IMG/VR virus record: IMGVR_UViG_3300035670_008640
Span: 1-46,619 of that record
Strand: one strand, 5' to 3'
Source of the DNA: a virus
DNA length: 46,619 bases
The position numbers and the translations under genes are program-made. Under the pieces are notes generated by a model. It was not told the DNA's origin. It ran no database searches and worked only from the letters and a program-made list of their open reading frames with translations. Positions 25,584 to 34,239 of the stretch are shown here, piece after piece. Positions within the stretch are counted from its first letter, which is position 1; the number at the start of each line of letters is the position of its first letter.

Positions 25584-26876
25584 TTATTTTATTTTATCCA
25601 TCAAATCCTTCATTCTTAAGAACTGAGGATTTTCATATGTTTTATTCTCTATAAGATTTGTTGCTGATCCACGACTAGGAGATTTTTGTACCTTAGATTC
25701 AATAGACTCAGTAACAATATTATTTTCTTTACTACTTAAATCTTCTTTGATAGTCTTGTACAAGTTTTTAGACTCTTTTAATGTTTCAGCGGTATCAAAT
25801 CTTCTTAGAATATTAACTTTTTCTTGTTTTGTTGTTGAATGCTCGGTAAATAGACGAGTTGCGTATGCTAGATTAGAATTAAAGACTGCAACTTCATTCA
25901 ACTTCTCTCTGAAAATATTAAGAGCCTTTCTATACTCTTCATTTTTTTCTCTCAATGAAATAATTTCTTTTTCTAATTCTTCATTTCTCAACGCAGGTCT
26001 TCTACGTTCTTTTGGATATGTAGATGGGAATTTTACATTTCTTCTACCTAAAGAATTCGATCTTGTTCTAGATTCTTTAGCTTCAACGTATTCTTCTTCT
26101 TCACCTTCTACATCTTCTTCACCTTCTACATCTTCTTCACCTTCTTCCTCTCCATCAGATCTAGGTAAACCTTCTTCTTCGTCGAGTTCAAGTTCATAAA
26201 TTGAACCTTCTTCTTCTTCTTCGTCTTCTTCATCGTCGAGTTCAAGCTCATAGATAATATCATCATCTTCCTCTTCTTCATACATTTCCTCTTCATCATC
26301 AAGTTCTATTTCATAAATTGGTTCTTCATCAGATTCTTCTGACTCACTCAATTTTAAAATATAATCTTCACCAGTACCCTCATCTGAAATTTCAATTTTA
26401 TTATCTTGTTTTACTACTTTAATCCCATCTTCAGGACCCATAGATTTAAAGATTTTTATAATATCACTATCAGATGCGTTTGTTAGATCAAGAGGTAATA
26501 ATTCTTCAGAGTCTGATTCAAGTTCTTGACTATCTAAATCGTCAAAATCTTCTCCTTCGTCTCCGAATGATTCAGAATCTTCCATGTCCATATCCATGTC
26601 CATTTCTTCCTCATCACCAGATTCATCTTCAAGATTTTCTAAATCTTCTTCTTCATTATCATCATCTTCTTCAGGAGATAAACCTTGTTCGTTCATATCC
26701 AATTCTTCAGATGATTCTTCTTCGTCTTCAACCTCATTTAGAGATTCCTTTACTAATTCTTTGATTTCTTCCTTCATAGTAGAAGCAAGTATTCCTTTTG
26801 CATTTTCGGTTATTGCGTCTTGTAGATATTCCATTTGCAATAACGCTTCTTCAACGATCGATTTATTATTCGTCAT
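25584..26876 (-). CDS. gp22: Prohead core scaffold, gp22-like
   Basis: The 430-residue protein is extremely acidic between about residues 45 and 270, with Glu/Asp runs and repeats around IYELELDDEE. The C-terminal part is a coiled-coil (ELEKEIISLREKNEEYRKALNIF) followed by VFNSNLAYATRLFTEHSTTKQEKVNILRRFDTAETLKESKNLYKTIKEDL, familiar from gp22-like scaffolds of marine T4-like phages. Scaffolds fill the prohead core and are degraded by gp21. Its place before gp23 fits. T4 gp22 is 269 residues; the acidic insert accounts for the extra length. A TATATTTATA element lies 28 bases upstream. Confidence 0.75.
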   Translation of the reverse strand: MTNNKSIVEEALLQMEYLQDAITENAKGILASTMKEEIKELVKESLNEVEDEEESSEELDMNEQGLSPEEDDDNEEEDLENLEDESGDEEEMDMDMDMEDSESFGDEGEDFDDLDSQELESDSEELLPLDLTNASDSDIIKIFKSMGPEDGIKVVKQDNKIEISDEGTGEDYILKLSESEESDEEPIYEIELDDEEEMYEEEEDDDIIYELELDDEEDEEEEEGSIYELELDEEEGLPRSDGEEEGEEDVEGEEDVEGEEEEYVEAKESRTRSNSLGRRNVKFPSTYPKERRRPALRNEELEKEIISLREKNEEYRKALNIFREKLNEVAVFNSNLAYATRLFTEHSTTKQEKVNILRRFDTAETLKESKNLYKTIKEDLSSKENNIVTESIESKVQKSPSRGSATNLIENKTYENPQFLRMKDLMDKIK

Positions 26877-26904
26877 TTGTAATTTACAATTTGTTTATTT
26901 TTCA

Positions 26905-26914
26905 TATAAATATA
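26905..26914 (-). promoter_or_regulatory. TATATTTATA element (exact) before gp22/gp23
   Basis: The exact element on the sense strand lies 28 bases before gp22. gp23 has none of its own, so the scaffold and capsid genes likely share this promoter. Confidence 0.5.
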
Positions 26915-26967
26915 TCAAATATTAAAAAAAATGTTTTTTTAATAAGTTTTAATGAAAAAAAACCTAA

Positions 26968-27624
26968 TTAACCGAAATAAATTTTAGAAACTATTTCTCT
27001 TCTTGGAGTTTGAAATGATTTTTTTGATAGGGATTCGTTTCCTTCTATAAGGTCTTCGAATGACTCAGATAGAAAACTGGGTATTGTTTTATTTGTTAGA
27101 TGAGAACTAACAACTATATCATCACAAGTTAAATCAGGTTTATATGATTTATTTTTAAGAGATTCAGATTTTATAAACATAAATCTACCTTTAAGTATAT
27201 CTACAGGGATATTTTTATTTAAATCAGGAAAAATGTGGTAACTACCAACATACCCATTTTCTTTTTTGTAAATCACACCCTCCCTTCCAAGAGCATCTAT
27301 ATTTTTGTTCTGTTCAAGAAAGTTTACACACTTTTCATAAATCCGATCGTCAATTGGTTTAAGATCATCGTCAAGAATTGTAACATAATCGTAATTATAC
27401 AAATTATTCAAAATAACATTCCACCTTTCCCAACATTTATTTTCATTTTGTTTATTTAAAATGGAAATATTGGTTTGAAAATCAAACTTATGGTTTATAT
27501 CGTTGGATGCATTATCCACCAATATTATATCTGATTTTATGGTTTGATTTTGGATTTGAACTAATATGTCTTTAAGATATCCTTTTCTTCTCCAATTTGT
27601 TAGAACTGTGAGTATCGTATTCAT
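26968..27624 (-). CDS. GT2 glycosyltransferase
   Basis: I start at 27624 (MNTILTVLTNWRRKG) because it forms an ATGA overlap with the methyltransferase stop; a longer frame adds nine residues. The 218-residue protein shows GT2 features: DIILVDNASND, the DxD site VTILDDDLKPID, and KGRFMFIKSES then DLTCDDIVVSSHL in the acceptor side. It has no membrane segment. It is the last of four genes in a sugar/methyl cassette upstream of gp22. Donor and acceptor unknown. Confidence 0.82.
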   Translation of the reverse strand: MNTILTVLTNWRRKGYLKDILVQIQNQTIKSDIILVDNASNDINHKFDFQTNISILNKQNENKCWERWNVILNNLYNYDYVTILDDDLKPIDDRIYEKCVNFLEQNKNIDALGREGVIYKKENGYVGSYHIFPDLNKNIPVDILKGRFMFIKSESLKNKSYKPDLTCDDIVVSSHLTNKTIPSFLSESFEDLIEGNESLSKKSFQTPRREIVSKIYFG

Positions 27625-28157
27625 TTTTTTATAATACCGTATGTTGGACATAGATCTTTTGTTAAATAATCAACCTTCAGATTATTTTCCAAACAGAATT
27701 CATTTACCGCTCTATAAACACCTGAGAAGTTTTCTTTTATATAATCATGTCCTGCTATAATACCTCCCGACTTTACTTTTTTGAGTGAAAGGTCAAGATC
27801 TAACCTGACAGACTCATATGAATGATCTGCGTCAATATAAATTAAATCGAAATAATTGGGTGGTAATCTTTTCAAGATATGATGAGAATTTCCTTTATAT
27901 ATGAAAACATTTTTGTCCATATATTTTGTTTTTAATTCTTCATAAACTTCGTTTAAATTACGATGTTTTATATTTTTTCCGTCCTTATCACCTGAATGAG
28001 ATAATCCATCGAAAATATCAATGAGATGCAATTCAGATGGATTAATCTCGTTTAAAATAAATTCAGAAAATTCTCCTTCAAAAACTCCAACCTCACAAAT
28101 TTTTAAATCTTTATCCAAAGATTTAATGAAGTCATTCCTCGTTTGAAAATAAATCAT
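27621..28157 (-). CDS. SAM-dependent methyltransferase (Methyltransf_24-like)
   Basis: The 178-residue protein has the class I motif CEVGVFEGEFS (21-31) for S-adenosylmethionine, an acidic end of strand 2 LHLIDIFDG (43-51), and DLIYIDADHSYESVRLDL (motif with D-A-D-H) followed by GGIIAGHDYI. The Methyltransf_24 group often methylates sugars or other small hydroxyl groups in glycan biosynthesis gene clusters. It overlaps both neighbours, so one transcript is likely. The acceptor may be a glycan made by the linked transferases. Confidence 0.8.
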   Translation of the reverse strand: MIYFQTRNDFIKSLDKDLKICEVGVFEGEFSEFILNEINPSELHLIDIFDGLSHSGDKDGKNIKHRNLNEVYEELKTKYMDKNVFIYKGNSHHILKRLPPNYFDLIYIDADHSYESVRLDLDLSLKKVKSGGIIAGHDYIKENFSGVYRAVNEFCLENNLKVDYLTKDLCPTYGIIKK

Positions 28158-28707
28158 TTTCTTTTCTTTTCAAGGCAATAATTCCTCTTCCACTCTTTTC
28201 ATATTCAACAACATCATAGATACTCAAGATATCCTCAAAATAGGCTTTGTCTTCATATCCTTCTACATCATTGTGGTTAAAATCGTGAACAAAAACTATT
28301 GTGTCAGGTTTAATATAATTATGGATTACCCTTGCACAATCTTTTCTTGCTCTTCCATCAATTAGACAAATATCAAAATCCAAGTTATTGACAACAGGAT
28401 AATCTACATAATCCTTGAATTGTTCATATCTTGGTTTTGTTCTGTCACCTGAATTTGGTTTTACATAAATCAAATCTATGTTATCCGCTTTGAACAAATC
28501 AATCGTGATTTTGATTTGATTGTAATAATCAATGTCGTGTTCTAACGATATTAATTTATCAACCAAACCTGAAAAATACAACGTTCCGTTGCCAGCACCC
28601 CACTCAAAAAAAGTATAATGTGGTTTCAAAAATTTTTCAATGAATTTGTATTCATTGAAGTGCATCAAAGGTGTAAAAGACTCAAACCTGTTCTTCATAG
28701 ATTTCAA
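28132..28707 (-). CDS. Class I methyltransferase-like protein
   Basis: The 191-residue product has a SAM-binding-like strand and Gly loop (FFEWGAGNGTLYFS, 33-46), an acidic strand 2 end (LISLEHDIDYYNQI), and FDICLIDGRARKDCARVIHNYI, which resembles the metal/substrate site of the family that transfers to sugars. The end is DVVEYEKSGRGIIALKR. It overlaps both flanking genes by about 26 bases, a hallmark of tight co-translation. A distinct acceptor from the adjacent methyltransferase is likely but cannot be read from sequence. Confidence 0.7.
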   Translation of the reverse strand: MKSMKNRFESFTPLMHFNEYKFIEKFLKPHYTFFEWGAGNGTLYFSGLVDKLISLEHDIDYYNQIKITIDLFKADNIDLIYVKPNSGDRTKPRYEQFKDYVDYPVVNNLDFDICLIDGRARKDCARVIHNYIKPDTIVFVHDFNHNDVEGYEDKAYFEDILSIYDVVEYEKSGRGIIALKRKENDLFSNEE

Positions 28708-30277
28708 ATACTTCGTTTACAAGTTCATCAACTTCAGGAATATAATCCCACAATGTCTTACCTTCGGGAATTAAATCTATAGTATCTGTAGTAAATTCTG
28801 TGTGTCTAATTTCCAAATCATCTAACAACAAACTCTTATATAATGCTTTTGTTTTATAATTTTGTGTTCCATTTCTAAAAGGTAAGATATGGTCTGGGTG
28901 TTTACAAGTTGGTACAGTTACAATCCAATTATCAAAAGCACCAGCAATATGTAAAGGTGATGAATCGTTTGTCACCAAACATTTACTTAAAGAAATAAGA
29001 GCAAATAACTCACCAAGAGTTGTTAAATCTCTTAAATCATATCCATTACTTGGACAATTAATGGGTAAATAACCTTGTTTTTCATCGATAGTTTTACCAA
29101 TTAATATTACAGTTAATTTTTCAGATAATTTATCAACTATTTCTTGCCACCATTCGATTGGTAATGTTTTTGATGGCCACCATTTACCGGCATGAATTAA
29201 AACTATTGGTTTTGATGGGTCTTTTTCTTTTAATAGATTAAAAACATATGACACATCCTCAACATCAAGTCTTAATTTTATTTGTTTATCAATATTTGGT
29301 ATTGTTCTTTTTATCATAGACATAGATGAAAAATCTGTTGGGTGAAAAAGAACGTGAGACATCTTATGTTGTGATTGTTCTTCTTCAGGACAGGTATACA
29401 TTGTAAGAATTGCATCATCGATACCCTTCCATTCATTATAATCATAAACAGGTAAATCTAAGTGGTCAAATAACCTTTTAAAGTGGGTTACAACAAAAAT
29501 ATTGGCTTCAGGATAAAGTTTTTCTGTATATCTAATTACTGGTTCAGAACAAAGTTGGTCTCCCATTCCTGCGGTAACTGAAATCAAAATATTTTGTTTA
29601 TATTCATATTCAGGCCCATCTATACTCCATTGATTAATATCCTTTAACAAAACATCAAATATCATTTCTTGTGGCGCACCTGCATAATGAACGATATAAG
29701 AATCTAATCTTGATATTCCACAATGTTTATCAAGAATATCCATTCTGTTGAATTTATAATGTAAATCAAACATATCTACATTATCATTCAATATACGTAA
29801 GTTGAGGTATGGTTGATCGGTTTCCACAAAATCAATCCCTTTTGGAAATTTAAAAATATTTTTGTGTACTCTGGATATAACCATAACTCCACTATTATAA
29901 AATTTCCCATTCCAAGTTTTTAGTGGTTCATTGTAGTATTCGGATGCTTGTTCTAAAAACTCAAATCGAGGAACGTACCTACCTTCATTAAACATTCCTA
30001 ATTTGTTTTGAGGTACCACATCAAAAAGGTTTGGACAATCTTCTCTTATGATGATATCAATATCGAAATAAATAATTCTTTTATATTCATTTAATAATTC
30101 ATGAATATAAAACTTATTCCATTTTTGTGTGATAAAATTACCGTTATGTTCAGTAATATTTAAAAAATCAGCACCAATTTTATCCGCATAATTTTGTAAA
30201 AACGGTAACGTAAAATTTGAAATAGTATTGTAATAATCTCCAATAGATATTGTTAAAACCAAGTTATCTTTTTTCAT
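28682..30277 (-). CDS. Two-domain GT8-like / GT9-like glycosyltransferase fusion
   Basis: Residues 1-220 form a GT-A domain with the DxD site IIYFDIDIIIRED (D72, D74), a GKFYNSGVMVISR loop and HYAGAPQE end, like GT8 relatives. Residues 228-531 form a GT-B domain like GT9 heptosyltransferases: NILISVTAGMGDQLCSEPVIRY, KPIVLIHAGKWWPSKTLP, and TNDSSPLHIAGA (436-447), close to the family's TNDTGPMHLAAA. Both are cytoplasmic. A fusion could add two sugars in sequence to one acceptor. It is the first gene of the sugar/methyl cassette; variant TATATTTCAA lies nine bases upstream. Confidence 0.82.
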   Translation of the reverse strand: MKKDNLVLTISIGDYYNTISNFTLPFLQNYADKIGADFLNITEHNGNFITQKWNKFYIHELLNEYKRIIYFDIDIIIREDCPNLFDVVPQNKLGMFNEGRYVPRFEFLEQASEYYNEPLKTWNGKFYNSGVMVISRVHKNIFKFPKGIDFVETDQPYLNLRILNDNVDMFDLHYKFNRMDILDKHCGISRLDSYIVHYAGAPQEMIFDVLLKDINQWSIDGPEYEYKQNILISVTAGMGDQLCSEPVIRYTEKLYPEANIFVVTHFKRLFDHLDLPVYDYNEWKGIDDAILTMYTCPEEEQSQHKMSHVLFHPTDFSSMSMIKRTIPNIDKQIKLRLDVEDVSYVFNLLKEKDPSKPIVLIHAGKWWPSKTLPIEWWQEIVDKLSEKLTVILIGKTIDEKQGYLPINCPSNGYDLRDLTTLGELFALISLSKCLVTNDSSPLHIAGAFDNWIVTVPTCKHPDHILPFRNGTQNYKTKALYKSLLLDDLEIRHTEFTTDTIDLIPEGKTLWDYIPEVDELVNEVFEIYEEQV

Positions 30278-30286
30278 ATTTTTTAT

Positions 30287-30296
30287 TTGAAATATA
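30287..30296 (-). promoter_or_regulatory. TATATTTATA-like variant (TATATTTCAA)
   Basis: Sense-strand TATATTTCAA begins the leader of the glycosyltransferase fusion gene, nine bases before its ATG. It shares only the first seven bases of the element. Confidence 0.25.
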
Positions 30297-30326
30297 TGAA
30301 AAAAGATACTTTTTGTAAATTAAAAA

Positions 30327-32513
30327 TTATAAATAAGATATTGATGTTGGTGTCATTACTATATTTCTATTTATACCCAAAACGAAATTATTAACATAAC
30401 CCCAACCCCAAGATTTACCTCTATTATCTATAGCTAATACATGATTGGTTCCTGCAAATATTTTACAAAATGTTTTTAATGTTCCAGATACGGCCACCGG
30501 TGTTGATTTATTAGTAAATGAATCATCACCAAGTACACCATAACTATTTGATCCCCAAGACCAAATTTTACCGTATTTATCAATTGCAGTTGAAAATCCA
30601 CTACCCCCCCCAATATGACAAAATGTTTTGGTTGCCCCTAATACTGAAACTGGTGTTCTTTTAGCAGATATAGAATTATCACCAAGTTGACCACTTGAAT
30701 TTTCTCCCCATCCCCAAACTATCCCATTTTTATCTATTGCCATTGAATGGTCAAGACCTGCACTTATTTTACAAAAAGTTTTAACAGCACCTAATACAGA
30801 TATTGGTGTTCGTCTTGATACTGTTGAATTATCCCCAAGTCGACCATTTCCGTTACTTCCCCATCCCCAAACTATCCCATTTTTATCTATTGCCATTGAA
30901 TGGGCAAAACCTGCACTTATTTGACAAAAAGTTTTAACAGCACCTAATACTGAAACTGGTGTTCGTCTGGATGTTAATGAATTATCACCAAGTCGACCAT
31001 TTGTGTTTATTCCCCACGCCCACGCTCTTCCATTTTTATCTATTGCTAAACTATGTGTATACGCGTTTATTTGACAAAAAGTTTTTACAGCACCAAGAAT
31101 AGAAACAGGAGTACGTGTTAAGGTAGTTGAGTTATTACCAAGCCCACCATTAGTATTAACTCCCCATGCCCATACTCTTCCATTTTTATCGATAGCCAAT
31201 GTATAACCTTGACCCGTAGATATTTGACAAAAGGTTTTAACTGCTCCGAGTACCGAAATGGGTGTTCCTCTATCTGTCGATGTGTTATCTCCCAACTGTC
31301 CTGATATATTAATCCCCCAGTTCCATATTCTTCCATTTTTATCTATAACCGTACTATGGTCTCTTCCTGTTGAAATATCGCAAAAAGTTTTGTTTAATCC
31401 AAGTACGGATAAAGGTGTGTTAGTAAGTGGTAAACCAAAAAAATTACCTCCAGCATGACTACCCCAACCCCAAACTCCCCCATTATTTGTGATACCTATT
31501 GCATATCTAAAACTAAAAAAATTATTAGCAGATATATCACAAAATGTTTTAGTGGCACCTAAAACAGAAACAGGAGTATTTGCTTGAAGAGTATTGTTTC
31601 TACCAAGTTCGCCATGTGAATTACTTCCCCAAGCCCATAATCTTCCATTCTTATCTATCCCATATGAGTTACTACTACCGGCAGATATTTTACAAAAAGT
31701 TTTAACAGCACCTAATACTGAAACTGGTGTTCTCTTACTAACAATGGTATTATCACCAAGTTGACCTGTATTATTAAACCCCCATGACCATAATCTTCCG
31801 TTCTTATCTATGGATAAAGAATGATTATTACCTGCTGATATTTGACAAAAAGTTTTAACGGTACCTAATACAGATACAGGTGTTTGTCTATTGGATATAG
31901 AATTATCACCAAGTTGACCGTAAAAATTATATCCCCAACCCCATGCTCTTCCATTTTTATCTATAGCTAAACTATGTAAATACGCACTTATTTTACAAAA
32001 AGTTTTAACAGCCCCTAATACTGAAACTGGTGTTAGTCTGGATGTTGTTGAATTATCACCAAGTTGACCGTAAATATTATATCCCCAACCCCATAATCTT
32101 CCGTTTTTGTCTATACCTAAAGAATGATTAGAACCTGTTGTTACTTTACAAAAAGTTTTTACATCACCAAGAATAGAAACAGGAGTACGTCTTATCGTGG
32201 TTGAGTTATCACCAAGCTGTCCATATGTATTTACCCCCCAACCCCATAATCTTCCGTTTTTGTCTATGGAAATATTAAAATCAAATGATGATGATACACT
32301 ACAAAAAGTTTTTTTAGAACCACCTAACGATACTGGTGAATTATAAAATGCAATGGTGGTAATACCTAATTGACCGTTAGTATTGTCACCAATAGATTCT
32401 ACACCACCTTTATTTGTTAAAGAAGATAAAAACTGACCTCCACTACTTAAACTTGATACTATTTCAGGTACAATAGTCGGTCTATTTTTTAAAGCTAAAG
32501 TGATTTTTGGCAT
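30327..32513 (-). CDS. RCC1-repeat double beta-propeller virion protein
   Basis: The 728-residue protein consists of 13 full RCC1 repeats and one partial, each about 51 residues: DKNGRxWxWGxNxxGQLGDNS, a variable strand, TPVSVLGAVKTFCxISAG and xxHSLAI. Fourteen units would form two seven-bladed propellers. RCC1 folds usually bind protein or DNA surfaces in eukaryotes; in phages they are known only in some tail or fibre proteins. Here the neighbours are a fibre-associated protein and a collagen-like fibre, so a surface role is inferred. Every repeat keeps one Cys, giving 13-14 Cys. The N-terminal 45 residues may be a linker. Confidence 0.85.
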   Translation of the reverse strand: MPKITLALKNRPTIVPEIVSSLSSGGQFLSSLTNKGGVESIGDNTNGQLGITTIAFYNSPVSLGGSKKTFCSVSSSFDFNISIDKNGRLWGWGVNTYGQLGDNSTTIRRTPVSILGDVKTFCKVTTGSNHSLGIDKNGRLWGWGYNIYGQLGDNSTTSRLTPVSVLGAVKTFCKISAYLHSLAIDKNGRAWGWGYNFYGQLGDNSISNRQTPVSVLGTVKTFCQISAGNNHSLSIDKNGRLWSWGFNNTGQLGDNTIVSKRTPVSVLGAVKTFCKISAGSSNSYGIDKNGRLWAWGSNSHGELGRNNTLQANTPVSVLGATKTFCDISANNFFSFRYAIGITNNGGVWGWGSHAGGNFFGLPLTNTPLSVLGLNKTFCDISTGRDHSTVIDKNGRIWNWGINISGQLGDNTSTDRGTPISVLGAVKTFCQISTGQGYTLAIDKNGRVWAWGVNTNGGLGNNSTTLTRTPVSILGAVKTFCQINAYTHSLAIDKNGRAWAWGINTNGRLGDNSLTSRRTPVSVLGAVKTFCQISAGFAHSMAIDKNGIVWGWGSNGNGRLGDNSTVSRRTPISVLGAVKTFCKISAGLDHSMAIDKNGIVWGWGENSSGQLGDNSISAKRTPVSVLGATKTFCHIGGGSGFSTAIDKYGKIWSWGSNSYGVLGDDSFTNKSTPVAVSGTLKTFCKIFAGTNHVLAIDNRGKSWGWGYVNNFVLGINRNIVMTPTSISYL

Positions 32514-32522
32514 AATATATAA

Positions 32523-33047
32523 TTATAAATATAAATTACCTAATCTGAATATTTCGTCAATACCTTCCTGTGAAACATTTAGTTGTTGAGCAAATTGAGT
32601 TATTAATGGATTATTTTTTTCAATAATAATTGCATATTCCCAAGTTATTAAAACTCTCTTTCTTTCAACCTCATCTTCTATTGACAAAATCATATTTGTA
32701 ATACTGTCAGGGTCAATACCATAATCTAATAATCCAAGTCTAAATTGTCTTGGAGTACAAGTATCAGGTACATAAACTAAAGGTTGTTGATTTATACTAT
32801 TAATCTCTTCTTGAGTAAGATTTCTAACAACATATCCTTTTACATATTGTAAATTTGGTATATCTAAATATTCTTGATAATCTATTGTTTGTGTTGACGG
32901 ATCATATAAAGGAGTTTCAGGATAAACAATTTCTATTTCAACAACTGGATAATCAAGTTGTGGTCTTATTCCATCAACCAAAAAATACCCTTCTCTAGTA
33001 GGTCCAATTCTTTCGTTTGTTTGTGTATTATATAAAAAAGTTTCCAT
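32523..33047 (-). CDS. Tail fibre-associated protein
   Basis: The 174-residue protein has a beta-rich N-terminus (FLYNTQTNERIGPTREGYFLVDGIRP) and a C-terminal helical part, TPRQFRLGLLDYGIDPDSITNMIL with TWEYAIIIEKNNPLITQFA. This C-terminal pattern is common in genes beside phage tail fibres (the PRQ-R-L-L...EWEYA...LI type) and may help fibre assembly. It lies one base after the collagen-like fibre gene and ten before the RCC1 gene start. Role inferred from place and pattern. Confidence 0.7.
   Translation of the reverse strand: METFLYNTQTNERIGPTREGYFLVDGIRPQLDYPVVEIEIVYPETPLYDPSTQTIDYQEYLDIPNLQYVKGYVVRNLTQEEINSINQQPLVYVPDTCTPRQFRLGLLDYGIDPDSITNMILSIEDEVERKRVLITWEYAIIIEKNNPLITQFAQQLNVSQEGIDEIFRLGNLYL
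32524..32533 (-). promoter_or_regulatory. TATATTTATA element (exact) before RCC1 gene
   Basis: Exact sense-strand copy ten bases before the RCC1 gene and overlapping the end of the upstream gene (stop at 32523). The close gap implies a leader of only a few bases if it is a -10 element. Confidence 0.45.
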
Positions 33048-33048
33048 A

Positions 33049-33897
33049 TTAAGAAGATGCTAAATCACCAAACAATGTCCAAACATTTTCAGACACTCTT
33101 TTTATTGCAATAACAGAATATTGCTCTTTAGATTTTGATAAATTTGTTGCTGGTTTATTAATTGTTACACCTGTTCCACCACTCATTGATAGTTGACCGG
33201 AGGCCCTTTGTTCCATTACAATTTCAGTATCCGCAGCCCAAATAACAGATGATTGTGGTGGTATGGCAACAGTGACTTCAGTTAATCCACTTATTCTTAA
33301 GTATTCTGAAGCGTCTCCAGTTCCTAAAACTAAGCTTGTTGTATTATATTCAACAACAGGATATGCATTTATCCCAGATGCGCCACTAGATCCTGAAGTT
33401 CCACTACTTCCACTAGTTCCACTAGTTCCTGAAGCACCTCCTAATACACAAATCGTACCCATACCATTATTAATAGAGTTACTAGTTCCTAAAGAATATG
33501 TTACAGTAAATGTGTATATGTTTGAAGCAAGTGAACCTGAAGTAACGTTATACCAAATTATTGTACCATTACTAAATGTAACTTTTAGAGTACCTCCATT
33601 ATTCAATAATTGATTAAATTGTAATGTATTATCACTACCATTATCATCTGACTTATATATTTTTATACTTGTAACTGTGTTTCCTGAATTCGTATTAAAT
33701 TCAGCCTCTCCTAGCTCAGGATTTGCTGTGCTATCTACTGATATTAGATAAGGAAAACATCCTCCAACACTAATACCACTAGACCCTGATGTTCCACTAG
33801 ACCCTGATGTTCCACTAGACCCTGATGTTCCACTAGATCCTGATGTTCCACTAGACCCTGATGTTCCCGCGGATATTTGTATACCATTTATTTTCAT
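33049..33897 (-). CDS. Collagen-like tail fibre protein
   Basis: The 282-residue protein alternates folded and collagen-like parts. Residues 11-41 and 154-175 are Gly-X-Y triplets made of GTS and GSS units, which can form a triple helix. Between them is a beta domain (residues 43-152). The C-terminal domain ends in NVWTLFGDLASS, typical of fibre tips. Ser/Thr-rich triplets are also suited to O-glycosylation. Starts a transcription unit with a TATATTTATA element at 33919; the two downstream genes are probably fibre-associated. Confidence 0.78.
   Translation of the reverse strand: MKINGIQISAGTSGSSGTSGSSGTSGSSGTSGSSGTSGSSGISVGGCFPYLISVDSTANPELGEAEFNTNSGNTVTSIKIYKSDDNGSDNTLQFNQLLNNGGTLKVTFSNGTIIWYNVTSGSLASNIYTFTVTYSLGTSNSINNGMGTICVLGGASGTSGTSGSSGTSGSSGASGINAYPVVEYNTTSLVLGTGDASEYLRISGLTEVTVAIPPQSSVIWAADTEIVMEQRASGQLSMSGGTGVTINKPATNLSKSKEQYSVIAIKRVSENVWTLFGDLASS
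33373..33438 (-). repeat. Gly-X-Y coding repeat, second block
   Basis: Short block of GTS/GSS/GAS triplets (residues 154-175) coding collagen-like sequence in the fibre protein. Confidence 0.8.
33775..33867 (-). repeat. Gly-X-Y coding repeat, first block (18-bp tandem unit)
   Basis: An 18-base unit coding GTSGSS is repeated about five times, nearly identical at DNA level. Recent slippage is likely. It codes residues 11-41 of the collagen-like fibre. Confidence 0.85.
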
Positions 33898-33918
33898 GTG
33901 TAAATGAATTATTTTATT

Positions 33919-33928
33919 TATAAATATA
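33919..33928 (-). promoter_or_regulatory. TATATTTATA element (exact) before fibre operon
   Basis: Exact sense-strand copy 21 bases before the collagen-like fibre gene, followed by AATAAAA. Confidence 0.5.
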
Positions 33929-33945
33929 TTACTTATAAAAAAAAA

Positions 33946-34230
33946 TTATATCTCTATTTTTATTTTTTTTATATCCGATATTTTTATGTTTTGTAATCTA
34001 TTTGTCCCTCTTGACATCTGACTAAAAATACCTTTACCATGTAAAAACATAAAATAATAATATAGATATGAGGAATCTATAATGGTATTATCCTTTATTT
34101 TAACTCCAATATTTTCAGGATTATATTCTCTTATAGGTTTTCCAACCACAGATTCTGTACCTTTCCTTACTAACCAAAAATCAGCATCTTCTGAATTTGT
34201 TTTAAAATCAACTAAGTCCCCTAAAGTCAT
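33946..34230 (-). CDS. HsdS-like single half-TRD protein
   Basis: The 94-residue protein resembles the C-terminal half of a target recognition domain from type I restriction specificity subunits: DADFWLVRKGTES, IGVKIKDNTIIDSSYLYYYFMFLHGKG, then SRGTNRLQNIKISDIKKIKI, matching the GT...L..I...DIKKI closing of HsdS. A full HsdS has two such domains of about 150 residues; here only a fragment exists, with no methylase or nuclease nearby. Similar small proteins occur in marine T4-like phages. It could bind DNA or mimic a specificity subunit. Own element 9 bases before the start. Confidence 0.6.
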   Translation of the reverse strand: MTLGDLVDFKTNSEDADFWLVRKGTESVVGKPIREYNPENIGVKIKDNTIIDSSYLYYYFMFLHGKGIFSQMSRGTNRLQNIKISDIKKIKIEI

Positions 34231-34239
34231 TTTTTTTAT

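Noticed and set aside
25747-26764. Plus-strand Ser-rich frames opposite gp22
   Set aside because: Antisense of Glu/Asp codons.
30327-32513. Array of ~150-bp DNA repeats
   Set aside because: They are in frame and code RCC1 units, not a non-coding array.
33775-33867. CRISPR-like repeat
   Set aside because: 18-base in-frame units without spacers; coding repeat.
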